NCBI GenBank assembly: GCA_934565655.1 | Contig: CAKTIE010000038.1 | Coordinates: 1-5,257 of the forward strand | Direction of reading: 5' to 3' | DNA length: 5,257 bases | Source: an uncultured Oscillospiraceae bacterium | GTDB lineage: Bacteria; Bacillota; Clostridia; Oscillospirales; Oscillospiraceae | Shown here: in pieces, positions 1 through 4,865 of the stretch | How positions within the stretch are numbered: position 1 is the stretch's first letter | Layout of the letters: each line of letters begins with the position of its first letter | Made by a program: the position numbers and the translations under genes | Notes under the pieces: model-generated | Database searches by the model: none | Seen by the model: only the letters and a program-made list of their open reading frames with translations | Told to the model about the DNA's origin: nothing

Positions 1-719
1 ACGTCCACCTGGCCGGAGGCCAGACGGGCAAAGGCGCTGGCGTAGGAATCGGACTGCACGGCGCTCTTCAGATCAGAGATGCCCTTGCCGTAGTGATCCT
101 GCAGCCACAGAGCGGGATAGATGTAACCGGCGGGGGAGGAGGTGCCCATGATGCTCCAGTTGGCGCTGTCCAGATCCTCCCAAGTCAGCTCCTCGCCGTT
201 GTTGACCTTGGCCAGCAGCTCCTGACCCTTGGCAGAGGGACCGGCGATGAACAGGGCGCGATAGGAAACAGCCTGATTCTCGGAAGCCTCAGTGGGCTGG
301 CCGTCGTTCCAATCCTTGGCGTTGTCGGAATCCTTGCTCAGGCCGTTGCGGGTAGCGGTCAGGATAACGTCGGCGCCGTCATCATACAGCACATAGGTGC
401 CGCCGGGGATCAGGCCAACGTCGATGGTGCCGGCCTCAAGGCCCTCGCCAACGGCTTCGTAGGTGGTGCCGACGGTGATCTCCACATCGCCCACCTCATA
501 GCCCTGAGCGGCCAGCTCGTCCTTCAGCATCTGCTTCAGGGGCTCGGTAGCGGTGATGATCTCCTCAGGCTCACGGGAAGGAACGAAAGCGACCTTCAGG
601 GTCTCGATCTTCTTGGAACCCTCGGCATCGCCCTGCTGATCGTTGGCAGCATTGCCGCCGCAGGCCACGAGAGACAGGGTCATGACCAGCGCCAGCAGAA
701 GCGCAAAAATCTTCTTCAT
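1..719 (-). CDS. PhnD-like ABC transporter substrate-binding lipoprotein (3' end beyond window)
   Basis: Predicted extracytoplasmic lipoprotein that captures a phosphonate, phosphite or phosphate-type ligand for an ABC importer. Reading the minus strand from ATG 717-719, the protein begins MKKIFALLLALVMTLSLVAC: a lysine start, hydrophobic core and LVAC lipobox, with the lipidated cysteine at residue 20. A polar linker follows, then VAFVPSREPEEI (residues about 43-54), the entry strand of the PhnD family. GTIDVGLIPGGTYVLY and TSSPAGYIYPALW match the conserved ligand-pocket segments of that family; the second corresponds to its usual STSGY-like loop. About 239 codons are visible and the frame is open to the edge, so perhaps a fifth to a third is missing. 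GGAGG at 727-731 lies 7 bases before the ATG and fixes the start. The gene lies 158 bases downstream of an RpiR-type regulator on the same strand with its own promoter. No PhnC or PhnE gene is visible. The family is fairly secure; the exact ligand is not. Confidence 0.85.
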   Translation of the reverse strand, partial: MKKIFALLLALVMTLSLVACGGNAANDQQGDAEGSKKIETLKVAFVPSREPEEIITATEPLKQMLKDELAAQGYEVGDVEITVGTTYEAVGEGLEAGTIDVGLIPGGTYVLYDDGADVILTATRNGLSKDSDNAKDWNDGQPTEASENQAVSYRALFIAGPSAKGQELLAKVNNGEELTWEDLDSANWSIMGTSSPAGYIYPALWLQDHYGKGISDLKSAVQSDSYASAFARLASGQVD

Positions 720-756
720 TGTTTTTCCTCCAATTTTATCATATTGTTCCTGTGTC

Positions 757-771
757 CGGGCGGCAGGCCCG
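757..771 (-). promoter_or_regulatory. Small GC-rich hairpin in the leader of the PhnD-like gene
   Basis: Arms CGGGC (757-761) and GCCCG (767-771) pair perfectly around a 5-base loop, between the predicted transcription start and the ribosome binding site at 727-731. No T-run follows on the minus strand, so it is not an intrinsic terminator. It may simply stabilise the leader. Function unknown. Confidence 0.3.
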
Positions 772-773
772 AA

Positions 774-811
774 GCACGATACCGCATGATACGCACAAGG
801 CGCACCATACC
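774..811 (-). repeat. Short near-repeats in the leader of the PhnD-like gene
   Basis: Three related 10-base units, written on the plus strand: GCACGATACC (774-783), GCATGATACG (784-793, directly abutting the first) and GCACCATACC (802-811). The 8 bases between the second and third units (CACAAGGC) are weakly similar. They lie just downstream of the extended -10 element at 819-827, where a bound regulator would block transcription. Clustered units with one or two differences suggest a multi-site operator, but units this short could arise by chance. Confidence 0.4.
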
Positions 812-818
812 GTTACTC

Positions 819-827
819 AGTATAGCA
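819..827 (-). promoter_or_regulatory. Extended -10 promoter for the PhnD-like gene
   Basis: The minus strand reads TGCTATACT, an extended -10 element (TGn followed by TATACT, one mismatch to TATAAT). No good -35 hexamer lies 16-18 bases upstream, where the DNA is simply AT-rich; that is acceptable for an extended -10 promoter. Transcription would start near 811-813 and give a leader of about 93 bases before the ATG. It means this gene can be expressed apart from the upstream regulator gene. Confidence 0.55.
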
Positions 828-877
828 CACCTTTGTGAGGAAAAATTTTCTCTTTTGGTAAAAAAAGTAATATCTTG

Positions 878-1627
878 TCAGCGGCGGCCGCCGTCGAAAT
901 AGAAGGCCACCAGCTCCTCGAACGCCAGGATCACATGACCGAAGAACGTATTGGGCAGGCTTCCCGCCAGCGTCTGCTTCGAGCCGTCCACCACGAATAC
1001 GATATCCGACATCTGGGCCAGCGTGGAGTCGCTGCGCTTGGTGAAGGTGACGATCCGGTGGCCGTTCTGCCGGGCGTGGCGTACGTCGTTCAGCACCGGG
1101 GCGGTCTCGCCGCTCTGGCTGACGGCGAACATTACCGGAGGCGCGTCCTGATCGTCTGGCAGGTGATGGGCGTCGCGGAACAGCATATAGTCGTAGAAAT
1201 GCACATTATTGAATACCATAAAGCCGCAGATGGACAGCCGCTGGGCGATGTAGGAGCCGACGATGTTGGAAAAGCCCTCTCCGGTGGTGAACAGCTTGGC
1301 CGTGCGGGAGCGGTCCATCAGCTGACAGAAGCCGGTGATCAGCTCGTCGGAGTAGTTGTCGATGAGACTTTTGAGGGTGTCGGTATTGTGTACCTCACCG
1401 TGGGAATCAAACTGGCGGCTGAGGTAGTAGTACAGCTCGCTGTATCCGTCAAAGCCCAGCCGCTTGCACATTTTGACGATGGAGGTGGTGGAGAGAAAGT
1501 TCTCGTTGGCGATCTGCTGGATGCCCACGCGCTTCTCGCCCCGCTCGATATGCGCGGTGATGCTGGTGATCACCTTTTTCTCATCCTCCGAAAGCAGGTT
1601 CGTCAGCAGAAAATAGCCGTCTCCCAT
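878..1627 (-). CDS. RpiR/MurR-family transcriptional regulator (HTH + SIS)
   Basis: Cytoplasmic DNA-binding regulator of 249 residues, close to the usual RpiR family length. An N-terminal helix-turn-helix spans residues about 33-65 (IQQIANENFLSTTSIVKMCK, then RLGFDGYSEL), closely matching the family pattern in which a recognition helix is followed by K-LGF-GY-EL. A C-terminal SIS domain, which binds phosphosugars in this family, covers about 100-235, with LFTTGEGFS (112-120) and the sugar-phosphate loop AVSQSGET (168-175). I chose ATG 1625-1627 because AGGAGG at 1637-1642 sits 9 bases before it; in-frame GTG and ATG codons at 1646-1648 and 1643-1645 have no such site. The gene is followed on the same strand by the PhnD-like gene and faces the broken response regulator gene divergently. 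It probably regulates its own promoter and the transport gene (inference). The ligand cannot be read from the sequence. Confidence 0.9.
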   Translation of the reverse strand: MGDGYFLLTNLLSEDEKKVITSITAHIERGEKRVGIQQIANENFLSTTSIVKMCKRLGFDGYSELYYYLSRQFDSHGEVHNTDTLKSLIDNYSDELITGFCQLMDRSRTAKLFTTGEGFSNIVGSYIAQRLSICGFMVFNNVHFYDYMLFRDAHHLPDDQDAPPVMFAVSQSGETAPVLNDVRHARQNGHRIVTFTKRSDSTLAQMSDIVFVVDGSKQTLAGSLPNTFFGHVILAFEELVAFYFDGGRR

Positions 1628-1651
1628 ACAATACACCCTCCTCATCACATA

Positions 1652-1672
1652 CTATATGATATGATATTATAG
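1652..1672 (-). promoter_or_regulatory. Candidate operator at the rpiR-like promoter
   Basis: An inverted repeat CTATA (1652-1656) / TATAG (1668-1672), centre spacing 11 bases, encloses three tandem five-base units ATATG, ATATG, ATATT (1654-1668). It overlaps the -10 hexamer and the predicted start site, a typical place for autorepression by an RpiR dimer. The low complexity of the AT-rich island weakens the case. Confidence 0.35.
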
Positions 1673-1694
1673 CAAAATCCGCCGCATCATGCAA
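1666..1694 (-). promoter_or_regulatory. Sigma-70-type promoter of the rpiR-like gene
   Basis: On the minus strand: -35 TTGCAT (1689-1694), 17-base spacer, consensus -10 TATAAT (1666-1671) preceded by TGC, so also an extended -10. The predicted start is near 1659, about 30 bases before the chosen ATG. This is the best promoter match in the window. Confidence 0.7.
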
Positions 1695-1861
1695 TATGAA
1701 GAACCGCGGGGATCAGATCTTGTGTGTTTCTTCTCTGCAGTTTGCCGCCGCAGCCTGAAATGAATCCGAAAAAATCATGTGAGAAGGATGTACTTTTCCG
1801 CGATTTTCAGGTTCATTTTGGGTCAGCATGAGAGAATGGACGTAAATGGAGGTGAAGCGCC

Positions 1862-1987
1862 TTGCGTATCCTGATCGTGGAGGATGAAGTGACCATCGCC
1901 CGTGCGCTGAAGGTCATGCTGGAAAAGAACAAATACGCCGTGGATGTGGTGCATAACGGGAACGATGCGCTGTTTGACTTATTTTGA
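1862..1987 (+). pseudogene. Truncated OmpR-type response regulator (receiver domain start only)
   Basis: The frame opens on TTG (1862-1864), 9 bases after GGAGG at 1848-1852; an in-frame TGA just upstream excludes a longer start. The product starts MRILIVEDEVTIARALKVML and continues to VDVVHNGNDAL. This is the first beta strand with the acidic pair E-D (residues 7-8), helix 1 and strand 2 of a two-component receiver domain. Homology ends after GNDAL near 1972; four unrelated residues (FDLF) follow and a stop at 1985-1987. The phospho-acceptor aspartate expected near residue 50 and the whole DNA-binding domain are absent, so the product cannot work as a regulator. No partner histidine kinase is visible. 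The gene diverges from the rpiR-like gene across about 230 bases; within that gap an imperfect inverted repeat around CCTGAAA (about 1755) and TTTCAGG (about 1805-1811) is the only structure I see. Confidence 0.75.
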
Positions 1988-2146
1988 TGTGAATGTTTTA
2001 TACGACTAAGGTAGACAAGAGGTCTAAATGGTCGCGTAGTTCTTCCTGTCCGCCAAACCGGAATACAGCAACTTTTTAAGCTTGAATCCGCCCGCCCAGC
2101 GGGTAGCTTTTTGTTCCGCGCATAAGCGCGAAACTGCCCCAAGGTG
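1988..2146. other. Non-coding, hairpin-rich block between the broken regulator and the ABC operon terminator
   Basis: No frame here is supported as a gene: open frames on the minus strand run through the terminator stem and lack ribosome binding sites. The block holds several short perfect stems: TAGAC/GTCTA (2012-2016 with 2022-2026), CCCGC/GCGGG with a 3-base loop (2091-2103) followed on the plus strand by T5 at 2108-2112, and CGCGC-ATAA-GCGCG (2117-2130), extended by GTT/AAC beyond one mismatch to 2113-2134. It could be a structured RNA, a remnant of a mobile element end, or stacked terminators. The minus-strand reading ending in RKNYATI resembles, from memory and unverified, short hypothetical proteins annotated repeatedly in gut Firmicutes, which would suggest a dispersed repeat. 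Confidence 0.4.
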
Positions 2147-2190
2147 AAAAAACAACGCCCGCACCGATCGTTTGACCGGTGCGGGCGTTG
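2147..2190 (-). terminator. Intrinsic terminator of the ABC transporter operon
   Basis: A perfect 14-bp stem, CAACGCCCGCACCG (2153-2166) against CGGTGCGGGCGTTG (2177-2190), with a 10-base loop. On the minus strand it is followed at once by TTTTTT (complement of 2147-2152). It lies 34 bases beyond the stop codon of the ABC gene. The plus-strand side has no T-run, so it is directional. Confidence 0.93.
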
Positions 2191-2224
2191 ATACATGTAA
2201 GTTTAAAGAATTTAAAGACTGCAA

Positions 2225-3958
2225 TCAGACCTTCCACCCGGCGGCCTGTTGGCGCTCGACAACGAAGCGGCGGTAGATCCCATCCACGGCGACCAGCTGG
2301 TCGTGGGTGCCATGCTGAACGATCTGGCCGTGGTCGAGCACGAAAATCTGATCGGCATGGCGCACGGTTTTCAGCCGGTGGGCGATCATGATGACCGTCT
2401 TATTATGGGTCAACTCGGCAACGGCCTCCATCAGCTCCTTCTCGTTCTCCGGGTCAACGTTGGCCGTGGCCTCGTCCAGAATGATGATGGGTGCGTCCTT
2501 CATGATGGCCCGGGCGATGGAGATGCGCTGGCGTTCACCGCCAGAAAGGGTCGCGCCGCCCTCGCCGATGACGGTGTCAAAGCCCTCCGGCAGGGTCATG
2601 ATGAAGTCATAGCACCGGGCCTTCTTCGTGGCCTCCTTCACCTCCTCCAGAGAAGCGTCGGGCTTGCCGAAGCGGATGTTGTTGGCGATAGTGTCCGAGA
2701 AGAGATACGTCCGCTGGAACACAAAGGAGAAGTTGCGGATCAAACTATCATAGCTGTATTGACGCACGTCATGGCCGCCAAGGCTCACACTGCCCGACTG
2801 CACGTCCCAGAAGCGGGCCATCAGATTGCACAGCGTGGTTTTGCCGCTGCCGGAGGGGCCGACGATGGCGACGGTGGTCTTCTCCGGAATGGTCAGGGAC
2901 ACGTTGCGGAGGATGGCCTTGCTGTCACAGGAGAAGTCCACATGGTGCAGGGCGATATCCTCATGCTCCGGCGTCAGCTCCTCGCCGTCGATGTCCATGG
3001 GCTCCACACTGAGAATGGCATTGGCCTTATCCACGCCGATGTCGATGGATCGGAACAGGGAGGAAAAGCTGCCGGCGCTGTCCAGCTGCTCAAAAAGGAT
3101 AAACGAGCAGATCAGCATCAGCAGGCAGTTGCTAAGCGCCATGGTGCCGCCGAAGTAAAAGGCGATGGCCGCGGCGCAGACGGCAATGCCGGTTAGCTTG
3201 TTGATGACAAACTGCGCCAGCATATAGAGCACCGACGGAAGTTCCATGCCGAAGGACGCCCTGCGCGCTTCCTCCACCGCGGCATGTACCTGGGTGGTGG
3301 AGTCGTGGGTCAGGTCAAAGTTCTTGACCTCGGCGATGCCCTGCACATATTCCAACACCTTGGAGACCAGCCGCTCGTCGGCGTTGAATTTCCGCTGGGC
3401 CAGCGCCTGCTCCGCCCGCTGCATAGCGGCGTTGACGGCGAAGAACAGCACCAGTCCCGCCAGCGTGATCAGTCCCATGCGCCAGTCAAAGAGAAACATC
3501 ATGACGGCGATAATGCCGGAGGTCAGGAAGCCGCGGGTCGTGACCATCACCACACGGGTGGCGACATTGGCCATATTCTCCATGGTGTTGGTGGTGACGG
3601 AGGTCACCTCACCCAGGCTGTTGTCGTTGAACCAGCCCATGGGAAGATACCGCAGGTGCTCGGCGATCTCGATACGCTTATTGGCGCAGGCGCGGTAGCC
3701 CGCCTCGGTCTGCAGCATGGTAGACTTCATTTTGATGGCAATGGTCACCATCAGCGAGACGACGATGACGCCAAGGCTCGTCCACAGTGTGGCCATGGTG
3801 ACGTTCTTGTCCAGCAGCGCCTGAATGACGATGGCAGCGGCAGGGATACGCATGGCGGAGCAGATGGCGCTGACCACGCCCAGCCAGATGGATGCCACAA
3901 ACATTTTGCGGTTATCCGCGCCGCAGAAGGCGAAGAATTTTTTCAGTGTCTGGAACAT
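2225..3958 (-). CDS. ABC exporter half-transporter (fused membrane and ATPase domains)
   Basis: Membrane half-transporter of 577 residues, normal for a type IV ABC exporter half. About six membrane segments lie near residues 21-45, 60-77, 135-157, 160-177, 243-270 and 275-290. The ATPase domain has Walker A GPSGSGKTT (367-375), the Q-loop glutamine in FVFQ (415), signature LSGGE (471-475), Walker B IIILDE with catalytic glutamate 496, D-loop NVD and H-loop histidine 527. All are canonical, so ATP hydrolysis is expected. Start ATG 3956-3958 is set by GGAGG at 3966-3970, 7 bases upstream; its A is shared with the TGA of the preceding gene (TGATG), implying translational coupling. The DEATANVDPENE style and paired order resemble heterodimeric exporter-fold systems of the IrtAB/YbtPQ type, some of which import siderophores, but the substrate is not readable. 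The upstream partner is truncated, so this half may lack its heterodimer mate. Confidence 0.93.
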   Translation of the reverse strand: MFQTLKKFFAFCGADNRKMFVASIWLGVVSAICSAMRIPAAAIVIQALLDKNVTMATLWTSLGVIVVSLMVTIAIKMKSTMLQTEAGYRACANKRIEIAEHLRYLPMGWFNDNSLGEVTSVTTNTMENMANVATRVVMVTTRGFLTSGIIAVMMFLFDWRMGLITLAGLVLFFAVNAAMQRAEQALAQRKFNADERLVSKVLEYVQGIAEVKNFDLTHDSTTQVHAAVEEARRASFGMELPSVLYMLAQFVINKLTGIAVCAAAIAFYFGGTMALSNCLLMLICSFILFEQLDSAGSFSSLFRSIDIGVDKANAILSVEPMDIDGEELTPEHEDIALHHVDFSCDSKAILRNVSLTIPEKTTVAIVGPSGSGKTTLCNLMARFWDVQSGSVSLGGHDVRQYSYDSLIRNFSFVFQRTYLFSDTIANNIRFGKPDASLEEVKEATKKARCYDFIMTLPEGFDTVIGEGGATLSGGERQRISIARAIMKDAPIIILDEATANVDPENEKELMEAVAELTHNKTVIMIAHRLKTVRHADQIFVLDHGQIVQHGTHDQLVAVDGIYRRFVVERQQAAGWKV

Positions 3959-4212
3959 CACGCCACCTCCCCATCGCCTTTGACGCTGATATGGGCTTCC
4001 CACATGGCCTTATAGAGCGGGCAGGACGCAAAAAGCTCCGCCTGTGTGCCGACGGCTTCCATGTTACCCTGATTGACGACGATGATCTGGTCGGCATCGG
4101 CAATGGTGGACAGCCGGTGGGCAATGATCAGCAGGGTCTTGCCCTGCACCAGCCGTGTCAGCGCCGACTGAATGACCGCCTCGTTCTCCGGGTCGGTGTA
4201 GGAGGTAGCTTC
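3958..4212 (-). pseudogene. C-terminal remnant of the partner ABC half-transporter
   Basis: About 84 residues of an ABC ATPase domain, from EATSYTDPENEA (end of Walker B and D-loop) through LLIIAHRLSTI, which holds the H-loop histidine, to ISVKGDGEVA and the stop. Everything before the catalytic glutamate is missing: membrane domain, Walker A, Q-loop, signature and most of Walker B. Upstream of codon 4210-4212 the reading frame continues as unrelated sequence (residues such as CAGCANRN), and where the family has DEA the window has NEA, so the break lies at or within a base or two of 4212. The stop overlaps the next start as TGATG, showing that the two halves were an operon encoding a heterodimer. 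Without its 5' part the gene has no visible promoter, which raises the question of how the intact downstream half is expressed. Confidence 0.85.
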
Positions 4213-4281
4213 GTTCCGATTAGCACAACCAGCGCAAACCCGCATAAAACCGGGACTTTTCAAAAATCTAAAGACAATTAA
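4213..4281 (+). other. Possible 3' tail of an unidentified plus-strand gene
   Basis: Just right of the ABC break, the plus strand reads in one frame VPISTTSANPHKTGTFQKSK, then D-N and TAA at 4279-4281. The polar, lysine-rich character and a strong plus-strand terminator 20 bases later fit the last 22 or so codons of a gene whose body was lost at the break near 4212. I do not recognise the family, and the tail is short enough to be chance. A minor stem CCCG/CGGG (near 4239-4254) lies within it. Confidence 0.3.
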
Positions 4282-4301
4282 ACATCTCTATAATCACACC
4301 T

Positions 4302-4347
4302 GAAATGCCTTTTTCGTAAGTCTGCGACGAAAAAGGCATTTCTTTTT
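4302..4347 (+). terminator. Intrinsic terminator, plus strand
   Basis: A perfect 15-bp stem, GAAATGCCTTTTTCG (4302-4316) against CGAAAAAGGCATTTC (4328-4342), with an 11-base loop, followed by T5 at 4343-4347. The other side has no T-run, so it stops plus-strand transcription, presumably of whatever gene once lay upstream. It sits only 23 bases before the next ATG, so it could also act as an attenuator in the leader of the cysteine-rich ORF. Confidence 0.88.
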
Positions 4348-4370
4348 GCCCAAGGAAAGGAGGTGACACT

Positions 4371-4589
4371 ATGTACTTTACTTCCGGCCAGAATCGGGCC
4401 TTTGAACGGCTGATGCAGGAAAAGCCCGGTTTCGATCACTACGACGGCGGCGGGGCGGACGCGCCGGAGGATTGCGGCACCTGCCGCTTTTATCGCCCGG
4501 ATTGGAAATATCAATTCTGCGTCTATGCAGAGTGTCCCTATCAGCCGGGCAAGCTCACCGGTCTTGCAGCGGGGCCAAATTCACTGTGA
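4371..4589 (+). CDS. Small cysteine-rich protein of ICE backbone type
   Basis: Complete 72-residue frame starting MYFTSGQNRAFERLMQEKPG. The central part reads DCGTCRFYRPDWKYQFC and then VYAEC, giving a C-x2-C-x11-C-x4-C arrangement that would suit a zinc knuckle or similar metal site. There is no signal peptide or membrane segment. The start is certain from a perfect Shine-Dalgarno sequence, AAAGGAGGTGA at 4356-4366, with GGAGG 7 bases before the ATG. Its stop at 4587-4589 abuts the ribosome binding site of the helix-turn-helix gene, so the two are an operon pair. Position next to that gene and near relaxase and TopB pieces fits the replication/maintenance region of Tn1549-like conjugative elements (context inference). 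I do not know a function; nucleic-acid binding is a guess based on the cysteine pattern only. Confidence 0.75.
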   Translation: MYFTSGQNRAFERLMQEKPGFDHYDGGGADAPEDCGTCRFYRPDWKYQFCVYAECPYQPGKLTGLAAGPNSL

Positions 4590-4606
4590 AAGGAGCTGAT
4601 TTTGAT

Positions 4607-4732
4607 ATGGCAGTATTCCGCGTAGAAAAGAATCGAGGCTACACGGTGATGTCAAATCACCACCTGCGGAACAAGGCCCTGTCCCTGAAAGCCAAGGGCC
4701 TGCTGTCGCAAAATCCACACACATTCCCTTAG
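4607..4732 (+). pseudogene. Truncated helix-turn-helix replication-initiator-like protein (DUF6017-type, ICE)
   Basis: Starts MAVFRVEKNRGYTVMSNHHL and continues to KALSLKAKGLLSQ. I recognise this as the conserved N-terminus of the helix-turn-helix proteins (often with a C-terminal DUF6017 region) found beside replication and mobilisation genes of Firmicute ICEs. In the family this stretch leads into the winged-helix domain, with methionine-leucine-serine following GLLSQ. Here homology stops at about codon 35 (4711) and six unrelated residues, NPHTFP, precede a stop at 4730-4732, so only 41 codons remain of a protein normally several times longer. AAAGGAG at 4589-4595 lies 11 bases before the ATG, so translation initiation is intact. 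The alien tail is the antisense of a relaxase fragment, which places the break exactly. The product cannot fold as a DNA-binding domain. Confidence 0.78.
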
Positions 4733-4865
4733 AAACAAATTGAGAGGAACAGTATTCCCGGACAAGCCGGATCTGTTCCTCTCTGGATAATTCTATGGGG
4801 AGAGCCGCGTCAATCTCTCTGGCAAGCTGGGCGTTCCCAGCTTTCTCGTAAAGCTCCACGCTGAC
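4708..4865 (-). pseudogene. Internal fragment of a MobA/MobL (MobQ) relaxase, inverted
   Basis: The minus strand encodes about 52 residues, SVELYEKAGNAQLAREIDAA continuing to LPIELSREEQIRLVREYCSS, QFVSKGMCVDFA. This is the segment of MobA/MobL relaxases that precedes the conserved HD...NPHAH metal-binding motif; the window ends it just before that histidine cluster. Intact relaxases nick the origin of transfer of mobilisable elements. Here both the N-terminal catalytic tyrosine region and the histidine triad are absent, there is no start codon of its own worth proposing, and the fragment lies between two plus-strand ICE gene fragments, opposite in orientation. Its left edge overlaps the helix-turn-helix fragment by a few bases (GCAAA, 4708-4712) and its right edge abuts the topoisomerase fragment near 4863. 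Non-functional; family assignment is strong from the unbroken match to the pattern. Confidence 0.82.

Noticed and set aside
93..902. Long plus-strand open frame antisense to the PhnD-like gene and its leader
   Set aside because: It is the mirror of a GC-rich coding region; low-complexity composition, no ribosome binding site, and it crosses the promoter and leader of the real gene.
875..1672. Plus-strand open frame antisense to the rpiR-like gene
   Set aside because: The opposite strand has a clear HTH-SIS protein with ribosome binding site and promoter; this frame has no recognisable domain.
1813..2196. Minus-strand open frames of 127 and 66 codons (1813-2196 and 2024-2224)
   Set aside because: They run through the terminator stem at 2147-2190, overlap each other in different frames, lack ribosome binding sites, and the longer one is antisense to the regulator fragment. 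The DNA itself may be a repeat, noted as a finding.
2192..2220. AT-rich direct repeat TTTAAAGA twice downstream of the ABC stop
   Set aside because: Two short low-complexity copies between stop codon and terminator; no evidence of function.
2249..3196. Plus-strand open frames antisense to the ABC exporter, including those at 3246-3698 and 3284-4015
   Set aside because: They mirror a fully motif-complete ABC gene; no domains or start signals.
4289..4294. TATAAT on the plus strand ahead of the terminator at 4302-4347
   Set aside because: No -35 hexamer at 16-18 bases and no TG extension; transcription would begin at or inside the terminator stem. AT-rich chance match is likely.
4278..4514. 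Minus-strand open frame opposite the terminator and cysteine-rich ORF
   Set aside because: It runs through the terminator and the perfect ribosome binding site of the plus-strand gene; no recognisable domain.
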